This document shows positions 1 through 10,892 of a stretch of 64,000 bases of DNA, one piece after another. The DNA comes from Argyresthia goedartella (lineage: Eukaryota; Arthropoda; Insecta; Lepidoptera; Argyresthiidae), in contig OX463807.1 of the NCBI GenBank assembly GCA_949825045.1, positions 13,169,501 to 13,233,500 of the forward strand, given 5' to 3'. Each line of letters opens with the position of its first letter. The first letter of the stretch is position 1. Below the pieces are notes generated by a model. That model saw only the letters and a list, made by a program, of their open reading frames with translations. It ran no database searches and was not told where the DNA came from. Both the position numbers and the translations under genes were made by a program.

Positions 1-568
1 TAGCGGTGTACTGTAAAGTAAAAAATACTTAGAACTTAGATGCGTTGCCTTAAAGAGTGATTTATGAGCAATTGTGTTAAAAATATATTTAATAATTGCT
101 CGAAAAGTTCGTTTTCTAAGCAACCAAATCGTGCCACTTTTTCGCACTAGTGCTGTTTACTTTTCAGTTTATTTTTAAATTTTTAACTCCGTTATCAGCC
201 TTACGCGAAGAATTTTGTTATTGGAGTACAGTTTGACAAATTAGTCAAATACAGACTATCATTCATTTATTCTCACTTCACTAAACGTGTTTTTAATTAT
301 TTAGATTTAGATATTGGTCAATAAATATATTTTCATCACACCTGCTCGTAAACTGGTTCTTTGTAGCAAAGCATACAGGGCCACAATAGCGCAAATTACA
401 CCCTCGTGCTTTTTATTTTGCATTATTTTTTTCAATCTCAGGTGCGATTTTTTATGCCTACAAACAATGCATATTTTTGTGAATATTTTAGCATTAAGTA
501 TAATATTATGATGAAACAATCATCTTTGTAACATTATTTCATCAAATTATATTTTTTTCGCTACATTT
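1..568. other. AT-rich flank, no gene recognised
   Basis: I find no gene. Short frames near 314-511 have no codon-usage or domain support. About 25 bases near 325-350 resemble, in inverted orientation, part of the Gypsy protease region near 36990-37015; both can be read as YIFITPA. This could be a tiny retroelement scrap or chance. Confidence 0.4.
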
Positions 569-659
569 TACGCCGTACCTCCGCCCTCACCAACAACTGC
601 GCGCGCCAGCGCGTGAAAAAATAAAAAAGCGCGCCAATTTGCACAAATCTTTGGTAGCG

Positions 660-974
660 TTTTTGTTGATTAGCAATTTATTGTCAAAACTGTCGACAAC
701 GACAAGTAGTGCAGAAGAGCAAATAGCTTTAACCCCGTCAGAAATACTCAGCGAATCACGAAAAGCGACTGATAGCCTGTTACCACCAAAATCCAGGGAA
801 AGATACCTAGCGGCCTACGAAACTTTCCTACAGTGGAAAAACAGCAAACATGCCCAATCATTTACGGAGAGCAATGAACAGGCAGATGTTAATGAAGAAA
901 TTACTACCAGTACTGTAACAAAAACGATTAGGTACAACTTAGATAACTGTATTTTCATCTATTGTAATTTTTAA
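660..974 (+). pseudogene. Crypton-like tyrosine recombinase N-terminal fragment
   Basis: The open frame reads SESRKATDSLLPPKSRERY then LAAYETFLQWKNSKHAQSF. This resembles the SAM-like, core-binding N-terminus of eukaryotic phage-integrase-type tyrosine recombinases (Crypton/DIRS-like transposons), as I recall them from moth genomes. Only this N-terminal stretch is present. The catalytic R-H-R-Y domain is absent and the frame ends after about 105 codons in unrelated residues. There is no ATG upstream in frame; the frame can only be opened from a TTG at 639. It is probably a decayed transposon fragment. The alternative is an exon of a domesticated gene, with GATTAGGTACAA near 927-938 offering a weak donor. 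Confidence 0.42.
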
Positions 975-1982
975 TAACTAATAACACTGAATTTTACTGA
1001 ACGTCGCATGATACTTGTGTGCATTGATTTTATTTATTACTACACCCTTGGCTATCTTAACGCTCGCCTAGCGGCCCGCGCGTATAATACCGCCTCGTGT
1101 GCTGTAATCAACTTTTCACACTTGTATCATAATGTACTATTTCAATATTCAATAAATATTTTTGGCTCACTTATATTTTGCTAGTGCCTTTGCAATACTA
1201 TGCGACAGCTATTTGCACAGGCGCAGTGGCTGTCCTCGGTCAAGTCCGATTGTAGCGGCGCCACCGAGTCGTCTCGCTAGTTTGATAATTTCATTTAGTT
1301 CCAATTTCCATCGCAATATATGAGTAGTGGCGCGGACAATAGATATATTGAGTATAAATAATTAAAATAAGCACGCCATTTTACCAATTGATTAGTTCAT
1401 ATATATTTTTAATTTCCTCGTACAACGCGAATGATATATGGTGCTTAAGATGATTTCCGCCTCGTCATATCTGGTTAGTAATCTGTGGCCTTGTGACGAC
1501 TTATAAATACACTCGCTCGCGAATAATAATATCACTTGTCGGAAATTATCTACTTTCTGCACTAGCTTTTAGAAAATAGTATTGACAATGCTTGACGCCC
1601 AGAACAATAATTGTTCTGAGGCTTGACAGGTTTTACTCGTACATTTATTGCGGGGCATGCGGGAATTTTGCTGGAAATGGGCTCTACTTTTACGCCTCAC
1701 AACATAAGACAAATCATCCTGTACAGACACCAGTGCCAGTGCCAGTCTCACTACCGGGTTTCTCACTGACACACATATAAAAACACACCCTCATACACAA
1801 ACACACCCATCAACAAAGTCTACACGATTACAACAATATAACGGGCGCTTATAGATGATCATTCTCAATTACGCCACGATCTCCTCCAGTTATAGCTTCT
1901 GGACCTTGTACCGCAATTGTTTCCTGACTTCGTGAGTCATGAGAACTATAAGTACAATCGAACCGAATTTCGAATCGAATCG
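975..1982. other. Non-coding, no gene recognised
   Basis: AT-rich, with an AATAAA near 1150 that may belong to the recombinase-like fragment upstream. A GC-richer patch near 1200-1280 and a CA-rich stretch near 1767-1815 have no coding support. Confidence 0.4.
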
Positions 1983-2102
1983 AACATAGCATCACGCCTT
2001 TTCCCATACGGGGACCCAGAGGCAGTTTCGGCCACGTTTAGACATTTATTCAACACATCATTTTGCCTTACAGGTGGCTAGCCCATCGCCCCAGCTATGA
2101 AG
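1983..2102 (-). repeat. SINE 3'-end fragment
   Basis: Contains CATCACGCCTTTTCCCATAC, then a GGCAG box, then GGCTAGCCCATCGCCCCAGC. The same series recurs at 5453, 47927 and 52588. The complete copy at 47927-48220 shows that this is the tail half of a tRNA-headed SINE. The head is missing here. Confidence 0.7.
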
Positions 2103-3170
2103 AACAAAAGATATCACCATAATAACGATTTCATAAAAGAACGTGTAATACATTAAACTGACATTCTAAGAGCTCACGTTTTATGTAACTTGTTTCATAC
2201 ATTATACTATGTATGTGCTCGATCAAAATATTGACTGAGCAAATAGAACTTCATAGCTCGTAGTTCTAAAGATAACTTTCTTGGCTTGTGCCGTAAACAA
2301 AATGATAACATTGTAACTAAAAATCTCCAGATAAGTAAGTAGTTGTGGGATGATTTTTAACCAGTTTACCTAGTTCGCTTGGCTCTGGCACGCGTACTGG
2401 AATTTTCAACCTTCAGGCTCGTGTATTGGTGAAATTAGCAAGTCGATTAGTGAAAGTCGAAGTTGAAATTTTTGACAAAAACAAACCTTTTTAAATAAAT
2501 TTCATACCAGCTCACACTGCAACATGACTGTTACTTACGTATTTTTTAAAAACCATATTATAATATGTATATAAATATTTCTTAGTTTAAAACACACAGT
2601 TTTAAGATTCTTTGAATACTTATTTTTTGACGCAACCATAATATTTTTAGCTCCCAAGAAACTAGTTGAAAGGGGTTAGTAAGAAAATCCTTCTTGACAA
2701 TTTTCTCTGTGCAATAGTTTTGTGCAAAGAAAATTTATCGTTGACTTCTCTAACGCTTGGCTGCGCTTAAGAGGAGCCTAACGTGTTTAACTGCCACCTA
2801 CTTTCCTGTCTAAAATCCCTTTAAGTTAAGTTTTTTTTTTTGCAATTTTGATCTTCGCTCGCTTTCGCTTTATGAAACGTTGTTTCGAGTTCGAGCGAGT
2901 TGAGATGCTTCAACGCATTCCATAGCTATTTATATACCTTTCCGTTGCAGCCCCCTTCATCACACTAAAAATCACAACGTCCGAACACTGAAAAAAAGTG
3001 TTATTTCCCATACACTAAAATTTAGACACGTATGGCTATGGTATGGAATTTTTGATGTGTCCTGTAAAATCTTAAAGCAAGTTTTATTTAGGTCTACCTC
3101 GAGGTGTTACTGTTTCGTGAAGCAGGAGTAAAAAGGCGCACAGAGTATGCGCAAGGGTCGTCCCACTCCT
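2103..3170. other. Upstream region of candidate host gene, nothing recognised
   Basis: No coding or repeat signal I can name. It lies directly upstream of a TATA box and a signal-peptide exon, so it could hold regulatory DNA. Confidence 0.35.
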
Positions 3171-3171
3171 T

Positions 3172-3177
3172 TATATA
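3172..3177 (+). promoter_or_regulatory. TATA box of candidate secreted-protein gene
   Basis: TATATA sits about 32 bases upstream of an initiator-like ATTCACA near 3202-3208 and about 135 bases upstream of the ATG at 3313. The spacing suits an insect TATA promoter with a 5' leader of roughly 100 bases. Confidence 0.5.
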
Positions 3178-3312
3178 GGGCTCGTACATTTAACATACCC
3201 CATTCACAAGAGTGAGAGCGGTAAAGTGACAGGTCATTTAACTCTCGCTGAACTTTAAAAACTACGGCCAAAGTGAAGTGGTGTACCGTGTTTGAACACA
3301 AAAGCGTGCAAA

Positions 3313-3381
3313 ATGAAAGCCTTCGTCTATTTAACGTTTGTTATGTTCATGTGCAATGGTATTAGCTGCTTGTTTCTACCG
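3313..3381 (+). CDS. Candidate first coding exon of a secreted protein
   Basis: ATG at 3313 opens 23 codons, MKAFVYLTFVMFMCNGISC then LFLP: a short basic start, a hydrophobic core (residues 4-13) and a small-residue region typical of a signal peptide. The frame runs without a stop to CCG|GTGAGT, a strong donor with GT at 3382-3383, leaving phase 0. A TATA box lies at 3172-3177. No downstream exon is nearby. The next convincing + strand exon in a compatible phase is at 55540-55639. The product cannot be identified from 23 residues. The initiator context (GCAAAATG) is acceptable for an insect gene. The exon call is moderately secure; the gene model is inference. Confidence 0.55.
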
Positions 3382-3754
3382 GTGAGTAATATTTATTCAA
3401 AGCTTTATCAAACAACTTAGTTTAACTTAATGTTCGTTACGAATTTATTTATTATGGTCACGTTTGTTTATATATTTAGATGTGGTTTTATTTTTATTCC
3501 CAACTTCTAATGCATCGAAACGTGATTTAAGTATGATAAGTGCAACTCTCTTTGTATGTTTGTGTGACTGAGGGCAACTATGTTTTGTATATCTGTATGT
3601 GACAATAGAGTTCAATTTTTTGTTATAACTTTCAATGTTTGAAAGTTGGCGTCTAGTGAACATCAGTGTTGCGGACCATTTAGAAACTATTTTCAGGAAA
3701 ATAAATAAGCTTTGTTTTATCTTATGTTATACATATATCTTGCATTTCTAAACT

Positions 3755-4290
3755 AATGGCCCTGTGGGCAGTAGACCTCGCTAACAGGGGGGACTGTGAA
3801 CCAATTTATAGGTAATTATTTTAGATTCAATCAAAATAAAGTAGTAAAGTAGCCGCACCAATAACTTTGTAAACTACATTTTGCGATTTAAAATACAATC
3901 TATTGACTTTTCACGAAAATATTTCGTGGATTTTTAGAAAACAGGTGGCCAAAAGGTAATGTTGTAGTTTATTTTTAGAACTGGCTCATGAAGCCCTTTA
4001 ATTTGATACCCCACACGATAGGTTTCAGAAAGAAAGAAAAAACAAATCCCATACAAAAAAATAATGACGTCATAACTCCGCCCCCAAGGAGAAAATCGTG
4101 AAAAGCTCTTGACAAAAAATATATTTTAATTAAAGGAACACGTGTGCCAAGTTTTGTGAGGATCGCTTGAAGACTGTGCCCCTAGATCGGAACCGACAGA
4201 CACACATAGAGACAGACGAAAGCAAAATCGGCCTCTTATCTTGTCGAAATGGAGCCCTTCGCTCGCTTCGCTCGCTCGTTCAATAATTTG
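3755..4290. repeat. Dispersed lepidopteran-type repeat
   Basis: Runs from CCCTGTGGGCAGTAGACC through CATAACTCCGCCCCC and GGAACCGACAGACACACA to CCCTTCGCTCGCTTCGCTCG. Phrases such as the predicted-protein-free GACAGACGAAAG...TCGGCCTC run are familiar from high-copy moth intron repeats. There is no coding capacity. Family not named. Confidence 0.45.
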
Positions 4291-4935
4291 GAACTTTACT
4301 ATTACTTAGCCACTGGCTTTGATTCTAAATGCTCCCTCGCCTCGAATTTTCCTCTAAAGCTTTATGTGCCGCATTCATAAGCTTCGCAAAAATCACAAAT
4401 TAATAACTTTAATTCATGTCGTCCAAAACATCTTTTCTGGCTTACAAAGATTAGTGTTGGATCAGAAATTAGCATATTTATTACTTTGACGTCTTAGTTT
4501 CCGTTTAAATTAAGCGGCGTAAAGGGTTTGACTTTACGATAATAGTCTACCCGGAGCATCCAGACCTACGTGCCGTTAAGATCCAAGAATATTATCATAG
4601 ACCACATAGCTAATAGGTTCTTATACCCTTTACAGGGAAGTTAAACTAATTTAGGTAAGTAATAAGGTAGCAATTCTAGTTGTTCATGATAACTTTAGCT
4701 ACAATCTTATGTTACAATAGTGTAAACATATGAAAGTTGAAAGACCTTGTTGTTCAAACAAAATTTAAATTGAATGTGAATATACTCTCCCATATCTTTA
4801 GAAAAGCTCTCTTCATTTTCTACAGCTATTAATGTGATTTCAAGTTGAACAATTTGCAGAGATCTGAAATACAAAATGTAGTTGAGAGCTGTTGTAGTTA
4901 CTAGTAGGTATAATCATTGTAACGTAAAGCGGTAG
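4291..4935. other. Non-coding, nothing recognised
   Basis: AT-rich, without a supported reading frame, repeat or RNA gene. Confidence 0.4.
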
Positions 4936-4937
4936 GA

Positions 4938-5125
4938 GTAGGAAGGTAACCTCTGTGGCGTTGCGGTTCAAGGCTCTGCCTCCCAAGCGAGAGGTCCTGG
5001 GTTCAAACCCTGGCTGGAGAGAAAGAATAAAAATCCCCATATCTTGGATGTTTATACGTGTGTGAGGTCGCTGTTTCTGGTTTCCACGATACAGGGTTTC
5101 GTTGTGTGGCGCCAGAAGCAATGTA
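4938..5125 (+). repeat. tRNA-derived SINE-like fragment
   Basis: Contains TGTGGCGTTGCGG (A-box-like) followed about 50 bases later by GGTTCAAACCC (a consensus pol III B box) and then an AT-rich body. It does not fold as a full tRNA, because the acceptor stem has no partner, so it reads as a SINE head. This is a different family from the SINE at 7881. Confidence 0.5.
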
Positions 5126-5452
5126 TGTACCTACCTTTATAATGTTTACTCTTATGTTATCTTTCAAAACCCATGACTACTTAATTGTTATACCCTAGCT
5201 AATAAACGATACAATCTCTACTCTGATACGAAGATCGCTAATGCTAATCATAGAATTTCAAGGGATCAAAATTTTTCCACATGCGGTATTTCCTGTGGGA
5301 TTTCCTCTCTGGTACCGACACATTATGTAAATTTTAATGATGTAAAATTCATTTTAATCATGTGGACGCACTGGCTGCGGTTTCGTTATGTGCACGTGTT
5401 TTAAGGTTTCACTAATGATGGCTTTTTATTAGGGAATTGCTATACTGTGGGG

Positions 5453-5585
5453 CTAGCAACATAACAACGCATCACGCCTTTTACTATACGGGAGGGCAGA
5501 GGCTCAGTTGGGCAACGTTTAGCCAGTAATTTAATACATCTAATTGCGTGTCAGGGGCTAGCTCATCGCCGCAGCTATGGAGATT
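5453..5585 (-). repeat. SINE 3'-end fragment
   Basis: Same family as 47927-48220. Contains CATCACGCCTTTTACTATAC, GGCAGAGGC and GGCTAGCTCATCGCCGCAGC, plus a short AACATAACAAC tail at its left edge. The head is absent. Confidence 0.7.
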
Positions 5586-6611
5586 ACATGTATGGAAGTT
5601 ATATTCAAGAATTACGTAATCAAAACTGAAAACTGATAGTGGGTGCAGGAGGCTCTATAGATAGAGAGATATCAAGACCCTTAATGCGAAATTCCATTCC
5701 ATATACTTAAATAGGATATATTCAGCACTTTCAAAGCAAAACCTAATACGTAAGTTATCTATGGTCTGATATTAATTTTTAAGGACTTGTTGGATAAATA
5801 GAGTGATACCCTATTCTACAACAAACCTATAGTGATTGGCTAAATATCGATATTTTTATCGATAAAATCGATAAATATCCCTGATTTGTTCAATCAATAA
5901 TATTAATTAAAACTAGCAGAAAGCCCTAATAGGTTTTTGAATTACCAAAAAAGAGATGCTTTGCAAGATTTATTTTAAGAACTTGTCTCTAAACTGCAAT
6001 AATTACACTGGAGGTAGCGCCCAGCTAGTTTCCGCCAAAAACACCGAATCAGTATGTACGAAAACTCGCAGACAGAATCATTGCAGTCCAAACAATTTAT
6101 TTTATGTTTATTTTTTTTTAGTTTAATTAGAAAATAAGATTTCAATGATATTCGGGAATGTAAACATGAATCACAATCAGCCAAACGCTGATGGCGTGTG
6201 ATAACCATTTTTTATTTTTTGATAAAAATGTCTAATGATAATGTTCATAACAGTTTACACGCCTTGACATTGCGCCCATTCGTATTTCAAACTTCGAGGT
6301 AAACTCGTTTTCATATATTCCTGGATCCTCAACGATATTATATAATACTAAATTATAACTAAACTAATTCGGCTTTCAGAACCTGTATCCGCCCCCGATT
6401 GAAAAACTTTATGGTGTTTTTTTTTATAAAGCGAGTATAGCGATACAGAATTACAGAAGTTTGTAACACTTTTGTTTTATGAATGTACCTTTTTGTTAGG
6501 CTTTTTGTAGTACTACTGACAGAAACAACTATAAATAATAACTATCTATGAAACAAAACAATGCGAAATTCATACGTATATACGTACATTTATTTATAAT
6601 TTTCTACATGG
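5586..6611. other. Non-coding; small TATCGATA cluster
   Basis: No gene seen. Two exact TATCGATA octamers at 5845-5852 and 5857-5864 and a near copy at 5866-5873 form a palindrome-rich cluster. In flies this octamer is the DREF-bound DRE motif. Nothing else supports a promoter here. Confidence 0.3.
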
Positions 6612-6618
6612 ATTTTTG

Positions 6619-6785
6619 GGTCTTCAGAGCTGATCTAGCGGTACATCAACAAACGTTGGAACTGATTTGATGAAATTACAAAACAATGTTTTCCGAAAGA
6701 ACAATAAGAAGGTCTTCTGAGCTGATCTAGCAGTAAATTGTCAAACTGGAACTTCTTGATGAAATATGGGGTTCATTGGTGTACA
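6619..6785 (+). repeat. Imperfect tandem duplication, about 92 bp
   Basis: GAGCTGATCTAGCGGTA at about 6627 recurs as GAGCTGATCTAGCAGTA about 92 bases later. A third partial relative (AAATTACAAGACAACGTTTC) lies near 7669. Non-coding. Confidence 0.5.
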
Positions 6786-7090
6786 GAACACATCCAATCT
6801 GATGCTCAATTCACCGAGACCCAAGCATCTTGCGAAATCGCGGTGAATCCTAAAATAGATAAAGGAAATAAGGTAATAACAGCAAATTACGTTTTTATTT
6901 TACTATCGATATAAATTGGTCACATCCCTAGGAAACATTTTTGACAAAATTTCCAGAAGTTTAAATGCTTCGTATCAGCCAACACACATGCATATATTAA
7001 ATTTCTGGGCCTGTCAAGATTGGGTTAAGTCTTAATCTTACTTATTATATCTAAAACATCGACAGGTACATTCGTTTACTTAAATTAACA

Positions 7091-7523
7091 AAAAAACCGG
7101 CCGAATGCAAGTCGGACTCGCGCACGAAGGGTTCCGTACCATTATCTATAAAAACAGCAAAAAAAAACATGTCTGTTATATGGGTGCCTCCCTTAAGTAT
7201 TTGTTTTATTTTAATTTTATTATTTACTTTTACTGTAAATATATAACTAGGTAGTCTGTGAATATTTCAAGTGTATACCTATTGCCTGTTGCCGTTATCA
7301 ATATCGAGCAAAAACGACGAAAAAAATCACGTTTGCTATATGGGAGCCCCTTTAAATATTTATTTTGTTCTGTTTTTAGTATTTTTGTTATAGCGGCAAC
7401 AGAAATACATCATCTGTGAAAATTTCAAATGTTTTATCATCACGGTTCATGAGATTCAGCCCGACAGACAGTGGAGTCTTATTAATAGGGTCCCGTTTGG
7501 CACCCTTCGGGTACGGAACCCTG
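7091..7523 (+). repeat. High-copy moth-type dispersed repeat
   Basis: Begins near GTCGGACTCGCGCACGAAGG and GGTTCCGTACC and ends with AGGGTCCCGTTTGGCACCC and GGGTACGGAACCC. The ends are partly complementary (GGTTCCGTACC / GGTACGGAACC). The interior is partly duplicated: the CATGTCTGTTATATGGG block near 7170 recurs as CACGTTTGCTATATGGG near 7328. I recognise this family as widespread in Lepidoptera. No protein is encoded. Confidence 0.65.
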
Positions 7524-7880
7524 AAATGCGCTTACGTTATGAAAGCCGGATTGTAAGATCAATTTATTCATTAATATCCACTGCAAGATTCGCGTCTCCT
7601 TAGAATTCACATCATAGGTTCGCTTTGACGCTGCTATTGTTGTTGATTTGATGTGGCAATTCGCATGAAATTACAAGACAACGTTTCCCGAAAGAAAATT
7701 GGTACACAAATCAGTGTCTTGTATATATCTTAATTGTGACATAACCAGCAAAGAGTACATAATTTACTACGTAAATAACCACGACAGAAAAGTTGTGCGA
7801 TTTTAATTAGAGATGTCTTTGTTGTCTGACAAACTATGACTATGTCGAGTACTACATAATTTGATAGATTAATAAAACAT
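7524..7880. other. Non-coding, nothing recognised
   Basis: No supported frame. Includes a short copy of the sequence repeated at 6619-6785 (near 7620-7700). Confidence 0.35.
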
Positions 7881-8180
7881 AGAGCCCCGTGGTCTAATGG
7901 TTTCACGCTTGCTTCTCACACATGAGGTGCAGGTTCGAATCCTGAACATGTACCAATGAGATTGTTTATTTATTTTAAGTACATTATCGGACGTTCAGTG
8001 CTTCGGATGACACATTAAGATGTAAGTCTTGGTTACGATCGCTACGTGGTAGTGGTCGTAATACCCCACCATCAACCCGCACTGAGCCAGCGTGGTGGAG
8101 TGTGGCCTATCCGGGTAAAGGCCTGTGTCACTCGGTGGAGACATTAATGGGCCACATGTATTAATAAAACATGGTATAGC
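7881..8180 (+). repeat. tRNA-headed SINE, alternative tail
   Basis: The head GAGCCCCGTGGTCTAATGG supplies an A box, and GGTTCGAATCC at 7932-7942 is a perfect B box. The next 60 bases (TACCAATGAG, TTTTAAGTACATTAT and GGACGTTC) match the minus-strand SINE at 48220-47927. After about 8000 the sequence departs to a different tail with CCAGCGTGGTGGAGTGTGGC. It is therefore the same head family with another 3' module. A true tRNA gene is ruled out because the 3' side lacks an acceptor stem. Confidence 0.7.
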
Positions 8181-9190
8181 ATCCACCTACTTATGCAAAG
8201 AGTTTGAGGTTAGCTTAAGAAACTCAGTATTTAATGGTCTTCTATATTTACAGCACTATGCAAGTTCTATCCTTCATTTTATATAACATTGGTAATAAGA
8301 AGCAGTGCCAGTGAACATTTTTGCAATAGTTCAAAATATTAACCCGTCACGTGCAACTCCCGGGCAAGCAGAAGAATGCCTTGAGTTCAGGCTCTTTTAA
8401 GGGATATAAAAAAGGACGGGGGGCTGTGGACAGAGGGTGTCAGATATTGTCATATAACTTAACTATTCTTGATGTTCATGATATAAATTATATATGTTTG
8501 GAAAAGGCAATACATTTAGTACAGAAAAGTGTTATTTGACATTTTTCTAAAGGTTTTCATTTAAGCTTCTTTTCATGTTCTTTTCTCTATTTTGAATATT
8601 TTCCTACCTGCGTTGCAGTAGGAAAATTTTGGCCATTTATTACACGATTTGCTCCAAATATTTCATAACACTAATACTTTAGAATGAAACTATACACCCT
8701 TGCGATGTTATTTTCACTCAGTACTAATCATACTATTATAACTAATCCACAAATAAATTTTCTTTGCATTAAAACAATCGACGCCATGCAAAAAAAAATC
8801 TGGCCGTTTTGCCGCTGATTTTCCATAATTCAACTTTTTTCAAACACCTTTTGTTTTATCTATGTGAAATATATACAACGTTGTTCACCACAATTCAATG
8901 TATCACATAATCCATAGACCACATTGACACAGTGCTGCGGAACATTAGAAAAAAATAGCAAATTACAGCGCTTGCGTTTAGCCGACCCGGGTTTTCGAAA
9001 AGCACGAGTAACACAAAATTATTCTGGACCACCGGGATAATCAGGTCACGGATAAACCTGTGAAGTGAGTACTTAGATAGATAGGTAGGTTAATGCTTCC
9101 ATGGTTACTTTTTCATATTAATCAAACTGACTTTCTTAATATTTATTATATACGTAGACTGAATTGCTTTGTTCTAAGAGTATATATACT
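8181..9190. other. Non-coding, nothing recognised
   Basis: A 62-codon frame at 8351-8539 has no initiating ATG in context and no recognisable domain. The rest is AT-rich, with no RNA gene or named repeat. Confidence 0.35.
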
Positions 9191-9491
9191 TAATTCAATT
9201 AAATAAAAGCATTTTTCTCAGCAGGTTTAACATATTTTAAATCACAAAGCTCACATTTTAAGACACTAAAAATAAGAGAAGGTAAGAGAAGAAAAAAAAA
9301 GAGTAGTGCGGGTTGGTGGGCTTGTTGGTGGATGATTTTATTACAAGTAAAAATACACTCATAATTTAGTACAAATAACAATAATATAATAAATATTAAT
9401 TATGCATAAACTAAAATAGAAAATAAAATAACTATGTATAATAATATTATAATAAGAGAAAGCAGAGATCAAAATACAAAAAAGAAACATA

Positions 9492-10235
9492 TTAAACATT
9501 ATCATCATCACTATAATTTAAAGAGGAAGATGAATCAGCAACCCCTATTATAAACTCGACCAAGATGCCGATAATTCCATCGAGTTGGCAAAATTTATCT
9601 TCCTCTTTAAGTATATACAGGCCAGATCTTGAAAAATCTGGCAGAGATGGATCATTATTAACAGCTGCCAATATGATGTCTAGTGTGGGTAGCTCATTAA
9701 TGAAAAAGAAATTATGGACTTTTCTTCTCATTGCACCCAAAGTTATGTCGTTCAAATCATCATTTTGTTTGTGTTTTGGCTTGCGGTACAATTGTTAAGG
9801 GTCACTAGACACGCCATTGGACTTTGTCCTCTTTTAAATTATTGAAAAGTATACGTAAAAATTTGTTAATACAACTTCTCATGGTCAACGTCTTAGCTTA
9901 TCCCTGACAGTGGCATTACAACACAATTGTCCACTCTATTATTTCTTGGGTAGTTTATTCAGATTTCAGACTGTATTATCATTAAGTTAAGGTGTAAGTT
10001 GATATGCCTAACTCATGGACATCAGTTATTATCTACAAAATACTATTCACTATCATTATTGACTCACCTAAGATTTATGCATTTTCATCCAATAATTCGG
10101 TTTTTTATAATGAAAAATTTGATTCCTTCAATAGTTTGAAAATATCGAGAACTATTTGCTTTTCAGAAGAATGAGGTGGGTTTTGTTTAGTTCTTTTATT
10201 TTTGGGAGACACTATGACGTCTTCGTTTACAGCTG
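9492..10235 (-). pseudogene. Decayed Tc1/mariner-like DDE transposase, internally deleted
   Basis: Minus-strand residues DDLNDITLGAMRRKVHNFF, then ELPTLDIILAAVNNDPSLPD and FSRSGLYILKEEDKF (about 9785-9590), match the helix-turn-helix N-terminus of a lepidopteran DDE transposase family as I recall it. They join directly to an acidic C-tail (VADSSSSLNYSDDDNV), so the catalytic core is missing. A further N-terminal piece (EDVIVSPKNKRTKQ then QIVLDIFKLLKE) lies at about 10235-10110 in another segment; 9800-10090 separates the two. Catalytic residues are absent and the gene is dead. The C-terminal region of a related copy is at 27440-27830. Confidence 0.55.
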
Positions 10236-10254
10236 TTGACCAGTGCTACGGTTC

Positions 10255-10341
10255 AAGCAGGAATAATTAACAAAGTGAAAAAGTGTTTGAGTTCAGATAA
10301 AATGAACCTTATTTCATTGTACATTGAGCTGCTTCCTACAC
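10255..10341 (+). repeat. Internally deleted copy of the 10757-10892 MITE
   Basis: AAGCAGGAATAATTAACAAA through ATTTCATTGTACAT matches the left half of the element at 10757. The final CTGCTTCCTACAC matches its right end, so the middle has been lost. Confidence 0.55.
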
Positions 10342-10349
10342 TACAGTGG

Positions 10350-10735
10350 CACATCATCATCGATCAGTCCACATTCACCCACTGCTGGGTACAAGCCTCT
10401 TCTTTACCACGCCATCCACTCCGGTCCTGAGCCTCCCGCATCTACTGCCTACCCGCTACGGCAATCATGTCATCCGTCCATCTGGCTGGTGGTCTGCCGA
10501 CTGGTTGTCGTGTGGTTCTGGGTAGCCACTCTGTAACCACTTTGGTCCACCTTCCGTCATCTGCCCTTGCCAAATGTCCTGCCCACCCCCACTTCAGTCT
10601 CGTGATTCGCTGGCCGTCATTGACGACCTTAGTACGCCGTCTTATTTCTGTATCGCGAATACGATTCCGAAGTCTAATGCATAGTATGGAACGCTCCATG
10701 GCCCTTTGTGCGACTTTTATTTGGTGCATATTCGC
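10350..10735 (-). pseudogene. RTE-clade LINE ORF2 C-terminus
   Basis: Read from the minus strand, the frame gives QRAMERSILCIRLRNRIRD, RRRTKVVNDGQRITRLKWGW, AGHLARADDGRWTKVV, then VGRPPARWTDD. This is the characteristic C-terminal motif series of RTE LINEs. It continues past a stop to KEEACTQQWVNVD, with the CCCAGCAGTGGG phrase at about 10376-10390 and a GATGATGATG-like 3' tail near 10355. Endonuclease and reverse transcriptase are absent, so this is a strongly 5'-truncated insertion. It lies between two copies of a small MITE. Confidence 0.8.
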
Positions 10736-10756
10736 CTTTGTTAGCGTTCATGGAAC

Positions 10757-10892
10757 AAGCAGGAATAATTATCAAAGTAAAAAATTGTTAGAGTTCCGAT
10801 AAAATTAACCTTATGACGGTTACTCTTATTGTACATAAGAGTAACCGTCAGTTCGATTCGCATACTTTTTCAACGTGTAATTATTCCTGCTT
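10757..10892. mobile_element. Small hairpin MITE with 15-bp terminal inverted repeats
   Basis: Ends are AAGCAGGAATAATTA (10757-10771) and its exact reverse complement (10878-10892). The centre holds a perfect 14-bp inverted repeat, GACGGTTACTCTTA (10815-10828) and 10836-10849, around a 7-base loop. The whole 136 bp could fold back. Non-coding. Confidence 0.65.

Noticed and set aside
5845..5873. DREF-regulated promoter
   Set aside because: TATCGATA octamers occur, but no gene or core promoter lies nearby.
7881..7950. tRNA gene
   Set aside because: A and B boxes are present, but there is no matching acceptor stem and the sequence continues into a repeat body seen elsewhere. It is a SINE head.
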